DNA of 64,000 bases. Origin: Pomphorhynchus laevis. Lineage: Eukaryota; Acanthocephala; Palaeacanthocephala; Echinorhynchida; Pomphorhynchidae. A model generated the notes under the pieces. The model saw nothing but the letters and a program-made list of their open reading frames with translations. It was not told the DNA's origin and made no database searches. Below, one piece after another: positions 1 through 13,200 of the stretch (positions are counted from its first letter, which is position 1; each line of letters starts with the position of its first letter). The stretch lies in assembly GCA_012934845.2 (NCBI GenBank), contig WNNJ02000147.1, positions 124,001 to 188,000 of the forward strand, written 5' to 3'. The position numbers and the translations under genes were made by a program.

Positions 1-341
1 TCTCAGAAACAGTTAATATTTCCTATTTAAATTATAAAAATGTACTTACGTTTACATAAAGGATAGTTTTAAATAGGTTTCGAATTAATCAATTCTTGGA
101 AGATTATGTTCTCTTTACCGAAAATCGTCAGTGAGAATCCAAGTCTTTGGTTGTAAATATTTTCTTCTATCTAAGAAATTCTTTTAAGCTTAATGTTTGA
201 AATATAATAATTGAAACCTTAAATAATCATTAAAATAATTTAAATATATTTGAAGAATTTTCTTCCGTTGTTTTTCGATAGTATATACGCTGATAATTGG
301 GTAAAGTATTTTTCAAATTAGGAATTAAAACCTGAAAGATT

Positions 342-375
342 GAACTTATTTATCCTTACATGGATAAATAAGTTC
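342..375. repeat. perfect 14-bp inverted repeat (hairpin)
   Basis: GAACTTATTTATCC at 342-355 is followed by a 6-nt loop and its exact reverse complement at 362-375. It lies in AT-rich spacer. It could fold as a hairpin but has no GC stem or U-run typical of a terminator. It belongs to a set of similar perfect hairpins found throughout the window. Confidence 0.8.
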
Positions 376-429
376 ACGATAAATAAATATTATTGTGAGG
401 ATAATATTTTCACGATATTATCATCACAG

Positions 430-625
430 GTATTGATCTTATTTTTGATACAGCAGGACACTACTAATCAGTCTGGGCGGGTCTCATTAGCTGCTGACCA
501 AGACCCGCATTTCACGTTTCGACCCTTATTATATGCTTTCTCCGTGCACTGGTGCTGATCGGATTTGAACTCAGGACGTCTGTATCGCGATTCAACGCTA
601 CATCCACTATGCCAGCTGCTCCGGT
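430..625 (-). mobile_element. tRNA-derived SINE
   Basis: Read on the minus strand, a tRNA-like head begins near 622. An A box (TGGCATAGTGG, 614-604) fits the Pol III pattern. A B box (GTTCAAATCC, 570-561) follows after 33 nt, which is normal tRNA spacing. The cloverleaf does not close and sequence continues beyond the B box to about 430, so this is a SINE rather than a tRNA gene. The body differs from the SINE family at 13.9-21.5 kb. The 3' end is not sharply defined. Confidence 0.6.
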
Positions 626-816
626 GGTGTAGATACACATTTCTGTATATTACTTTTGGTAGGAGGTCGTATTCTAACGATTTATTAGAAACCTACCTAG
701 TTGTGTGATCCGCTAGCCGAATCACTGGTTTTTCATGCTGTCACTTGCAATGAATGTTTTTAATTGTATTTGATTGCATCTGTGAGCTGAAATTCTTCTG
801 GTTGACACAATCAGGC

Positions 817-1352
817 GCATCCAATGCTGCAGCCAAATCATGAGAATAATCGTTTTTGATAAATTTTAGTACCATAGATTTAAAATTAAATGTTTCAATT
901 AAATTATTAAAATAATTCTTAAAGTTATCTATATTCTTAAATATCATTTCGTATTTTGGCATTTTTTGCATATCTTAACATTAATTTTTATACCCCGGAA
1001 AGGTTATGAACCGATTAATAATTTTTATAACATTTTATATATAACTATCAGAAAGAATAAAGCTTATTTTATTATACAATGAGATTATTTGAGATTATTT
1101 TAAGATATAAAATAATTGTAGCTTAAATCTTAAAAAAAATAATTTAGGGTACTTTGAATTACTTCTCTATGAAACTATGAAATGATTTGTATCCAGAGAA
1201 AATTTTATTTGGATTAATATTTACTGGTATTCGCTCAGAAGTCTGTAATTTAGAAATTTACGTTATATGATTGATCCTGCAAATAAATATGAAATTCTTC
1301 TGGTTGTGGCACGATATTATCCTCAATAATATCGGATAATATCGTTCCACAA
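817..1352. repeat. 536-bp direct repeat, copy 1, ending in a hairpin
   Basis: This segment recurs at 2014-2549 at the same length, with only a few differences seen by eye. Near its right end is an 17-bp inverted repeat with one mismatch (GTGGCACGATATTATCC at 1306-1322 against 1334-1350) around an 11-nt loop. It holds no convincing ORF; the short minus-strand reading frame at its left end is also present in copy 2. A third, partial and more diverged copy lies at about 2607-2902. The element type is unknown: it may be a tandem segmental duplication or a non-autonomous element. Confidence 0.8.
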
Positions 1353-1850
1353 TAGTGGAACGATTAGTAGAAGCTCATCAGAAAGGAATTAAGAAAGTTG
1401 TTTCTACAGCGCTTCCATTATGAAATAGCGACTCTGCCCAATTAGAACGTGGGAGATTAAAATCTCCTAAGAGAATAAAATGTGAACAGAGGCATACTGC
1501 TTTTAAATTGGATTTTAGGAGATCACAATATGTGGTCATTGATGGAGAACGATATACAACACAAAAATCAATACCATTATATTCATATTTGATTTGGAAG
1601 TTGATGCTTTCAAAGAAATCATTAGGGTAACATACATTAGAAACGTCAGAAATCAAATAATTATCTCGAACATAAGCGGCAACCCCTCCACCACGTTTAC
1701 CTGACTTCCTATCGCTCCGAAGTTTGTGATACCCCGGAATATCAACAGCAACATCAAGAATATATTAATAGAGCCAGAATTCAGTGACACAAAATAATGC
1801 AACGTTTTGAGATTTGGTATTTATAAGTATGCATCGATCCTTGTCTCTAG
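1353..1850 (-). mobile_element. CR1-type LINE fragment, endonuclease domain
   Basis: The minus strand encodes pieces of an AP-type endonuclease: a GGGVAAYVRDN block near 1690, then VVYRSPSM and LLGDFNLPRSNW (about 1560-1440). These match the same blocks of the LINE ORF2 proteins at 36.6 and 42.3 kb. Only about 0.5 kb remains, with no reverse transcriptase and stops in the upstream part, so it is dead. It sits exactly between the two 536-bp direct repeats. Confidence 0.8.
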
Positions 1851-2013
1851 CTGTAGTTTGTTTGAAAAGAAACATTGAGATTTAATATCCAGCAATAAAT
1901 ATCGCGTCTTGTAGTTTTCAATTGTTTGAGATTGACAGTCATCAACACCATCACATTGATTACTACAACGGAAGAGTGTAGGTACAACTGTATCCAAGCA
2001 GACACCAGCGGGA

Positions 2014-2549
2014 GCATCCAATGCTGCAGCCAAATCATGAGAATAATCGTTTTTGATAAATTTTAGTACCATAGATTTAAAATTAAATGTTTCAATTAAA
2101 TTATTAAAATAATTCTTAAAGTTATCTATATTCTTAAATATCATTACGTATTTTGGCATTTTTTGCATATCTTAACATTAATTTTTATACCCCGGAAGGG
2201 TTATGAACCGATTAATAATTTTTATAACATTTTATATATAACTATCAGAAAGAATAAAGCTTATTTTATTATACAATGAGATTATTTGAGATTATTTTAA
2301 GATATAAAATAATTGTAGCTTAAATCTTAAAAAAAATAATTTAGGGTACTTTGAATTACTTCTCTATGAAACTATGAAATGATTTGTATCCAGAGAAAAT
2401 TTTATTTGGATTAATATTTACTTGTATTCGCTCAGAAGTCTGTAATTTAGAAATTTACGTTATATGATTGATCCTGCAAATAAATATGAAATTCTTCTGG
2501 TTGTGGCACGATATTATCCTCAATAATATCGGATAATATCGTTCCACAA
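2014..2549. repeat. 536-bp direct repeat, copy 2
   Basis: Second copy of the 817-1352 repeat, offset by 1197 bp, with the same terminal hairpin at 2503-2547. The few substitutions imply a recent duplication. The two copies flank 661 bp holding the LINE endonuclease fragment. Confidence 0.8.
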
Positions 2550-2606
2550 TCGGAAAAATTTATATTATGTAATTATTAAATCAGTTAGCTGATTTGATTA
2601 TCTTAA

Positions 2607-2902
2607 ATTTAATTTTTATAATCTGGAGGTGTAACGGATTAATAATTTTTATAACATTTAATATATAACTATCGGAAAGAATAAAGCTTATTTTATTATA
2701 CAATGAGATTATTTGAGATTATTGTAGGATATAAAATAATTGTAGCTTAAATCTTAAAAAAAATAATTTAGGGTACTTTGAATTACTTCTCTATGAAACT
2801 ATGAAATGATTTGTATCCAGAGAAAATTTTATTTGGATTAATATTTACTGGTATTCGCTCAGGAATCCTTAATTTAGGAATTTACGTTATATGTTTGATC
2901 CC
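2607..2902. repeat. partial third copy of the 536-bp repeat
   Basis: It corresponds to the middle and right part of the 536-bp repeat but lacks the left end and the hairpin, and is more diverged. It follows copy 2 after about 55 bp. Confidence 0.65.
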
Positions 2903-4299
2903 CGCCAGAAATAAGTTATTGGTTTCTGAAAAATAAGCTATTTTGAAAGCAATATAACATTGTGGGCGTGCAAATACAGACTTTACAGACTTTTAAAATG
3001 CGTTTATCATTTGAAAAGTCTCTAGTTAAAGCTGCTAAGTCTTTGTTGCATTAATGAGTGGTTTTGTTAACTCAATTTTTAGCATAATCAAGCCTAACTT
3101 TGTTAAGATTTTTGATGTCTTAACTTTCACTGATTATATCATACAAGACATTAGTGAAGTACCGATTCTCTTCCCAGTCCCTAATATTCTCGTTATCTCT
3201 ATATAAGCGATCTCAATGTGTACTTACGTTTAAATAATACCGTAGCTATTTTCTTTCACACACATATTCTTCTGATAATATCTGAAACAATGGGAGAACT
3301 GCAATCTATTTGTGACTCACTAGCTTCCTACTTCGACTTGAATTCATTTGAAGTCCATATCAAAAATATTAAAATTCATTTGGATTTTAAACATGTAGAG
3401 TAATCCTGTCATTCATATTTCCTTTTTAAGAATCACCCAATTGAGTTCTTCACTTTCTACAAGTACTTGGAAATCGCATCAACATCATGCCATTCTTTCA
3501 TAACACATTTTGGAGTTAAGCTGTGTAAATTGCTCTAATATGTTTAAAGAAAGTATCACCCTGATCTCAGCCAGGTGAGCATCGCTACTTTTCGACCGTA
3601 CTTGTGGCATTAGGAAAATAAGACAGGACTTTTCTGTACATAACCTTTTGCAGATTGATAAAGGTAAATGAACATTAATTAAAATATTTGGATTTGTTTC
3701 TTGTAAAGTACATTCAAACGTTCATAACATTGCAGCTTAATAAAATCCCCACTATAAAGACCAAATCTGATCTAATAAAGATCAAATAAAGACCAATAAG
3801 ATTAATTGATCAATTAATCTGATCAGATTAATTGATCTGATAAGATTAATCAGATAAAATAAAGATCTCGCATTAATCCGGGATACGATTTTTTGAAAGC
3901 CTTAAGTCGTAAGACTAAAATTCATAAAAATACAACATTTCATCGAATTAAAAAATGATTAAAAACATACATGGCAGCTTTTTAACATGTAAATTGAAAT
4001 ACTGAATTTCTAATTCATAATATTAATATAAGTAATTCACGACAACGGATGCTTTTAGTTTGCGTCTCGACGCGACAAGTCTGCTTGAATGGAATTTTCT
4101 CAATGTTTGAACTGTTATTTATAAGTAATAATAAAATAATTTATTACAAATAATCTCTAATCCTTGATATATAACTACATAAGAAAATTCTTAATAATGC
4201 ATATGCCTTTATGATCTGTAATATTCAAATGAACTTAAGATACAAATTGATAGATTTGATTGAACTTCAATCATAATTGTGCTATTGCAATCTGTTAAG
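2903..4299. other. spacer, probably holding the unlocated first exon of RB1CC1
   Basis: AT-rich sequence without a recognisable element. A perfect 22-bp palindrome lies at 3799-3820, amid several GATC-rich direct and inverted repeats. The first coding exon of the downstream RB1CC1 homologue should lie here. An ATG at 4049 opens a short frame starting MLLVCVST that weakly resembles the vertebrate start, but its donor phase does not fit the next exon, so it is not called. Confidence 0.4.
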
Positions 4300-7200
4300 T
4301 GTTTCGAAATTAAAGCTTGCGATTGAAAATGCAATTAACATTCCAAGTGACAAACAAATTTTGGTAATTAGTGGCGGAGATGTTTTAAATGAAAATCAGC
4401 GTCCTGCAGACCAAGGATGTGGATCGGTATATGTAAACTTAATTTCAGTATATTTCAAATGACTTTTCAAAGGAGGAGAATCCTATTTTTCTATTTGCAC
4501 TTACAAGACTACAATCAGACGAAGATACGAGTCTTGATGATAAATCTGTCTATATAAATCGCACAGAAAAAATTGACAAAAAGGATATGCAAAAGATTCT
4601 AAACATTCGTCACTCATTAGAGTGGTTAGAAAACTGTTACTGTTTCGTTGAGGTACTAAAAAAATTACTGGAAATACCAACCGATCAAAACTGATCGTTT
4701 AGCGTGTAAATGATGATATCAGTTTTTTAAACAAATCAACAGTCAACTCTTTGTATGAACAGCGAATGCAATACCAAGGATGGATGGCGGTTGTTGCAAA
4801 CCTTGAAGATTTCTGCAGGTGACGCTTAAATTAATTGTCTCTAATAATTTCTAATAATGATTAATTAATAAATTAATTAAATTATTAATATATTAATAAT
4901 ATAATTAATAATGTGAGCTTTTCAAATAACAATAACCTGCGTTTAGATTATCAGGTTACTCTTAGATAAACTTTAGCCTGCTGTATTGATGCACATTAGA
5001 ACGAAATTTGGTTTAATAATGCGATAATTCTTTATAATTAAGACTTTATTAACAAATAAAACATTATATTCAACATTAATCTTGGAAGAATATTCGTTAT
5101 TAGACGTTTTCAAACCGGTCCATTATAAAATAGGCTGTAGTCAATACACATTGTATAGTGTTCAAATATCCGTTAGTTATTACCATTAATATAATTACAT
5201 TCTGATACTCTAACATCGTAATTTAAACATAATATTTCAGTGTTATATATTATATAATATTATAACATATAATATATTATTTACAATATATTATATTATA
5301 TATTTTTTAATATATTATGTTATATATAATCTTTGTTAATATATTATATACAATCTTTATAATATATTATATATAATATATTTATTTGTAATGTTTGCGT
5401 GCAAAAAAAATAAATTACAAATAAAGAAAACACATGCTTCGCAGCCGGTTTGAAGCAGAAAACGCTGACATTCTAATATTAATGACATTTATCATACATC
5501 CTATAATTAATATTGAACTATAACAGTTGAATTGACTCCAAGTTGGAAAGAAATGTTATACGCACTTACCAATTAGAATACTGTGCAACAAATTCAGCGA
5601 ATATACAGTGTTTACACAAAATTCCAAAACATTCGATGATTTTGATTTATGTCTGTCACGTATTTGAATTAAAAAGTGCATTCTAGTGATTTTGAAAATC
5701 ACTGGAGTTAAATTAAATTATGTAATTTTTTTTAATTAAAAATTAATTCTTTGAAACTTACAATATTGGAGATACAATTGAATGGGTTGCCCGCAAATGG
5801 GCCCCAAATTATTACTTAGATAACGTTTAATAAAAAGTAGGGGATCATTGGGCTTCGGAATCAAGATTGCATAAGACTCTCCATGACGCATGCTGAATTC
5901 CCCCGCTGAATTTCAGCACTTATGCGCTGTAGGAAATAGGATCTTAATAACTAAGATCCTCGCCTTTAGCGGCGAGTTACTATGATAAAGCAGTCATTTC
6001 AAACGGTAAGGTAGCCGCTTTTGCATAATGCAAGAAGGAAAAGTACAACGAGATCGATTATAGGATATATACATTCGTTCCAGTAGCTGTTGAGTCTATG
6101 GGTGTTTTGGGCAAGAAAACTTCGTATTTTATCGAAGAGATCGGAAAGATGATATCCAGGACCACAGGTAAAATTCGATCAACGACTTTCTTCAGACAGT
6201 GATTAAGCGTAGCAGTGCAGTGAGGCAATGCGCTTGTATAATCGGGTGTCTAAGCGATCAATCGGTTACTAATTTTTTTGAAGGATGAAAATGCCTCAGT
6301 ATTGAAGACTACAATAAAAAATCAGAATTTCTAATTAATTTAAATATAGTACTGTATTTTAAAAATTATTAAAACTTAAAATAAAAATCATTTCTATGAA
6401 TTGACTAATAAATAATATACGATATATTCGAATAAGGATTAGCGGTCATCATGAAGAACTGATATGTTACTAGCAATGTTATTGCTACGTTACTGGTATG
6501 AACTGCTTGAAGGTCATATTTCTGTTTATAAATATAAGAAATACTGATTCGAATGCATATGGGGAAATGCGGTTTTAGAAATTCATTACATTAAAAGTTT
6601 CATGTACTTACTAGTAGGTAATGCGTAGATCTACTACGAAAATAACCTAAAATTCGAATCTTAAAGTACGAGAAGTGTTCAAAATAGGTTTTGGTATTTC
6701 AACACAAAAGATATTAAAGATGACGTTGTGTATTCGCCATTGTTTGGTATCCAGTTGGATACAGTAGAAGAAGCTTAAAGACATTAAATATAAAAATATT
6801 AGAAGACATTTTTTAGAACTCATTCAATAAGTCTAAAATTGATATCGAATGTAATACATTCGATATCAAATGTGGTACATTGAACGACTTATCATTGTAA
6901 CGTCTAGATGTTGAAAATTAATTTTATTCTGCAAATTCTGTGTTGATCAAATGAGCAAAATTTATTGGTTTTATGAAAAATGTTTAAAATTTTAAACATT
7001 ACAATTGAATACCGATTTGCACAGTTGGTATCTGTGCAAATCAGTACTCTATTTAAAAAAATAGAGTACTGATTAATAGAGTACTGAAAAAATAGAGTAC
7101 TGAAAAATAGAGTACGTAAACGAGCGTAAGATAATTTATTATAGAAATCTAAACAGTTTTCTTGGATAAAAATCTTAACCTACACAGTTTCAATGAATAT

Positions 7201-10200
7201 TAATTTTATTAATATTAATTAATTTAATATTAATTAATATTAATTTATTAATATTAATTAATATTAATTTATTAATATTAGTATTTATTTTAAAAAATAC
7301 TATATTATATTTAATATTATGCTAATAATGTTCTAATGAACATTCATAACAATAATATTATTATTTATTTGTTAATTTATTAATTTATTAGTCTAGGAAA
7401 AAAATTTAAATTTATATATCTAGACGTAAAATTTGCGTTTAACTGTGCGCCTTGCACTTGAGCAAATTGTTTAGTAAATTGATACATGCGCCTTTTGTTC
7501 TGATGCGCATTATATTCTGATGCGCCATATACTCCGATGCTCATCATATTCCGAAAATATTATAAATTGCCAAAATTAATAAAGTTTTTTATTTTTAATT
7601 TTTAAATAAAATTAAAAAAGCTATTTTTTTAATTTTCAAGTATTTAAAAAATTAAGATTGCTAACCTATTTATGCTTATCTAGTTGTTTCCGGAACATCA
7701 TGGATAGATTAAACAGGGTCTATTCAGATTATTGTAATAAAGATCAATCCTTTATATTTGGCGAAGAGTAAGTGAAAAATCGATATTTAATTTTAAAAAA
7801 TTGCTATATTTAGATTATTTCAAAATATTTCTAAACTTAATGATTACTCATTTACTGATCTGCACACACTCGAATTTGAAAATTTGTTCAAATGGATTGA
7901 CAATCATGTATGTTGCATAAACAATTTAACATTTCTCCGATATATTCATGCTGTATACTTTTTAAAATTTATAAAAATCAAATTTTTACTAATTTAAATT
8001 TTGATCCACATAAAATTTATGCTTTTGCAAATACTGGCTATTTATTTAGCTTTAGTAGTTTAAATTCAAAAATATCAGTTTATAATTGTATTTGTTTAGT
8101 TAAATAAATTAAATAAATGCCAAGTAAGTTCTTTTTATTTGATTATAAATCAAATAAAAGGAATTTTTCGACTGATTGTTGTCGAAATTCTTAGATTATT
8201 TTTGACTGAATACATTGATGATTATAAATGTATTCTCTATTTTAAAAGCAGACTCGTGTTGTAAATCACAGATTCTCGTAACAATTTATACAATTTAAAA
8301 CGACCATTTAATTTTAGTAAAAAGCAATAATTGTTTACAATACTTTATTGTAAACAATTATTATTTGTGTTAAAATAAATGTTTAATTAAATATTTATTG
8401 AATATGCACCAATGTTTACTTAAATATTTGTGTTATTGTTACTTTCCATTAATTTTATGAAAATTATATTTAATTAAAATAAATGCTTAATTAAATATTA
8501 AATATTTATTGAATAAATTAATATTTATTGAATAAATAAATATTTATTGAATAGCACCAAACCGTTGTTGATGTCAAAATTTGTATTATTACTTTATGTT
8601 GAAGGAACCTTTAAAAAAATTTATTTATAATATTTATTATTTAATTACTTAAATTTTGATATTAATATAAAATGCATAAAATCTTATATAATTATAATAA
8701 TGTAACCATAATATGTAAAGGTATTATCTATCTTCAAAATAATTTAAATAATTTGATAGATATATATTTTAAACTAGGGTACTATAAAAATACAATCAAA
8801 CAGAAAATCGTAAAATACATTAATTAACAAAATATTATTATTTAATTTTAACTTGATATAAATTATATAAAATACTATATAAAAGTCATTTATTATTTAT
8901 AATTATATCTTATTATTTAATTATTTATTATTTAATTACTTAAATTTTATTTAGCATTATTTTTAATTTATAAATAATATGAAATATGTAGACTTAGCTG
9001 ATCTGAAGTATATCTGAACTTTATACAGAAGGGCAATTAATTAAAAAAATAAGTTCTAAGAACGTCAACAGACAACAAATTCAACACGATACAGCGAATA
9101 TTGAATATAGTGAATATATTATAGTCGTAATATATAACTCTACATGTTATCAAGAACGAACCTTTTATAAACATTTATTTATAATATTTATTATATAATT
9201 ATTTAATTTTTATTTAGCATTATTTTTAATTTATATTTTTAATTTCTGATACATCGTCTGCTATTTATTAGTTAATTCAAAAATTGACCCTCTAAATTTT
9301 AAATTTAACTTTACAAATGTAAATTATATTATATCTTATATAATAAATTATTTCGTATAATTATTTATTATTACTTAATTATTTATTATTTAATTATTTA
9401 ATTTTTATTTAGCATTATTTTTTATTTATAAAAAATAATATTCTACTGACAAGTTATTATTTACATACGGACTGTTTTAACTAGTAACATGAGTTGGGCC
9501 AAATACTCAAATAATATTGTTTTCAACTTTCAAAGCATTTATACTGAAACGTTCGTAGCTGGTGCTCAAAATTAAATCAAAATTTAAAAATTTTATTTAG
9601 ATTTTAATTGTTGTTATTTTTTGATTTGATTTAGATAAAGACTATATCTGACGGATGTGATCTATACACTTTTATACAACAATCACAAGAAACTCTCTCA
9701 AAGGTAATTAAATATTTTTTAATGGGCAGATAAAACATTTGTTCTTTATTTAGACAGATCTATCTATGGTGAAGGTCATAGTTAAAGAATCCGATTTGCT
9801 TTTTGAATTGATTGAAAGTGGTGGTGATAATAAAATCTTGATTGGTATCGAGGAACGCTTTAGGGAATTACAGCTTATATGTGACGAAACCAAGGCACTT
9901 GCCTACAATTCAGCTTCACATTTAATGGTACTTGATTATTCACCTAGTTTTTATATCCCATTTAATAAACAAAAGAGTTTAAATTCATTTTTTAGATGAA
10001 GAAATCATCGATTAATTTAGATTTATTTTAATTTATTAATTTCAATCTGATGCATAGCTTTAAGTGGAAATTAAATTTTATTTTTAATAAATGAAATTTA
10101 AAATATTTTTTAAATATTTTAGAATTATAATTATCAAGAAACATTAAAAACATTTAACGATTTCAAGTCAAGTAAATTAATTACTGTTACTTTGTTCGCG

Positions 10201-13200
10201 ATTTTTCTGTGAGGTTCAGTTTAATGTGATTGAAGCGGTCTCGACAATATTTGGTGACACAAACTTTTTATCAATTCATCAGATTCGAAATTATTTAATT
10301 AATTAATTGTTTTTGAATATCTAACAAAAATAATTTACATATTTATTATTTATTATCATATTTATTATTTCAACTACCATTGAAAATTCATTGTAAAATT
10401 TGATTTTCAAATTCATTTTAAAAGACCGTTCGATTTTTGTTCGACTTGAGAAAATAAATATAATCGACTTAAGATTCAATTATAAATTGAATCTTAATTT
10501 AAAATATTGATTCCAGAGTAATCAACTATATTTTTCATGGATGAAAATAAGGTTTAAAAGGATTAACGGTAATGCTCCTGAAATACGTTTAATGCTAAAT
10601 TCACTCCCATTTGTAGCTCAAATGAATTTTTTTGTTATCATCTGAATATTTTCTAGTTTACTCTGCTTAGGCCGTAAGTTCATCATTGAAGAAAATAAAA
10701 TCAGATCCTAAACTCAGTCGTGATAAACGCCTTTTGTCGGATGTGTGCCAAGTTCACCAGCCCGCGTTTGGAAATATAGTTGACATGCTGCATGAGTCAC
10801 TAAGCTTATGGAACAGAATTTGCTTTTCGAAACAAGAACTTATCAAAAATATTCACAGTAGATTGCGGTAGGTAATTCAAATGTATACAAAAACAGTTTA
10901 TCAATAATAATTAAAATTAATTATATACTATTTAATAATATTGAATTAAAATTAAATATTTATATATTTAATTTACTAAATTAAATATTGAATAAAATAT
11001 TTAATAAAATTATTAACATAATATTAATGTTATAATAAGAGTAGATTGTGACAGTGAGAATAAAAACGAATAACCTTTTTAAATTATATTTTATTTGCAA
11101 TAAATTATATTGTATTTGTTAAACAATAATTTTATTAAAAATTTAGATGTTAAAATAAGTGGTAAAACAGATCAGATCAGCTAACTGAGTCTATGTATTA
11201 TTTTACTATAAATAAACGAATAAAGATAAATAATAAATGATTATATAAGATTTTATGCACTTTATATTTATATAACGATATAATTTGTAAAACTTTCAAA
11301 CAAAAATCAAGTTTTATAACATACGATGCATAAGAATAAGGATTATAGGGCGTTAGGATGATCTGCTATATTAACAGGTTTCGTACCCTATTTTTTGGCC
11401 CAACTTATTAAAAGATAATATAATATTTTTTATTTAATAAAAAAACATTTAAAACTGCAATGATATATGCATATATTTAAAATATATATGTATATGTACA
11501 TATATGAAATGCAAGTTGTTTCAAGTTGTTACAAGTTGAAATGCAAGTTTTTTAACTTGCATTTCATATTTTTATATGAAATGCGTTGAGAATAAATGCG
11601 TTCAAATTTGTTGAGAATCATGTTGAACTTAACTAAAATCAGTTAATACCAAAACTGCAATGATCGTCGCCCTGAAGTTAATTTTTTAAACAATTCAACT
11701 AAAATATATTTTTTAAACAATATTTTGATATTCTATGGATTTAATTGAAAAACAATTAAAATGCAATATTTCTTAATGTTGGTGATAATGTTTTTAATTT
11801 CTTAATGTTTCTTAATACAAATTTATGCAGCAAATTTATACAAAGTCGTTTAGTTGACTTTGTCGCATAAACGATTGATTGTTGCCGAAATCTAATTTTA
11901 ATTTTAATTTGATTTTTAAATCTAATTTTTAATTTAATTTTGCCGAAATCTAATTTTAATCTAAATTTAATTTTTAATTATTTTAGGCGATATATATAAA
12001 TATAATGTATTTATACTGTATTATACTGTAATCGTTCTAATGGACAACGGTCTCAGTTGTATATATAATGATAAAATTATTCAAATTATTTCTTAATTTA
12101 TTGTTAAAATTATTTCTTTATTAAATAAAATAAAGAAAGTAAAACACAAATAAAAATAATAGTCTTGTATTAATATTTTTTAAGTAAAAAAATTAATGCA
12201 AGCAACTGTAGTAAATATAGCAACTTTTTGTACATTTTGTTCGTTTAGCTGGTTAGTTAAAGTAGAAAACGAGATTGGCCTTCTAGATGGTAAAGCCCGA
12301 TTTTACACTGCCTATATGACAAGCCTAATTAATCGTATTGATTTGATAAAGCAGATAGATACGGTGCCTGTTGTATACCCGGAAATTCTCCAGGAACTAA
12401 CAAGAAGGAAAAATTTCGTAGACGCGTATTCGAATGTATGAGTATTTGATATTTGAGTTTTATTGATTTGTTTTTTTTAGATCAGACTAAAGTTCTTACC
12501 GATTTTTGAAAATTTTCTTAGCAATGAACGCCAATATCGTGAAAGTTTTACGACCAAGTTTGGCGATCATTTTCTATCGAACTTAGTCAACAATATTGAA
12601 GAAAATTCACAAATGGTAGGCATTTGGCACATACATTAAATAATTAATATTAAATTATTTAATATTAAATAATATCCTCCTATTAAATAATTAATCGGAG
12701 GAGGGCGGACAAGGAATTATTTGTTAAATTAATTTCGAACATTTTGACAATCAGTAACTTTTAGCTCTGAAATTACGTCTACAAAATTTACTGAAACTTT
12801 CAATTTATTAAATTTTTAAGAATTAAAAATTCTTAACCAGACTTGGAATTTGATTTCAAAATTAAACTGACTATGTTAAAACACTGCGCTGTTTAACCTT
12901 TTAATTGAAACTGAGCGTATAGCTTGTAATTAATAGCTTACTAATTATTTAAATAAGTAACACATCAGGATGTGGTTATTTTAAATATTTTGTATTTTTG
13001 TTATATTATAGTTATATTATAAATTATTTAAATCGTTTTTAATAATTTTATATATTCCCAGCCATATTTAAATTTAAACCTGAATAAATTTAATGTAATC
13101 TTAAATAAGTAATCTGTAATTTAAATAAGTAAATTCGATTATTATAATTTTATATTTTCGATCATAATTTTATAACTTTTGGTTTTTAGGACTAATGCAG

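Noticed and set aside
561-622. Functional tRNA gene on the minus strand
   Set aside because: A and B boxes fit, but no acceptor stem or sensible anticodon arm could be formed and the element continues past the tRNA end, so it is called a SINE.
4049-4150. First exon of RB1CC1 starting at the ATG at 4049
   Set aside because: The peptide resembles the expected start only weakly and the only nearby donor gives a phase that does not fit the exon at 4300.
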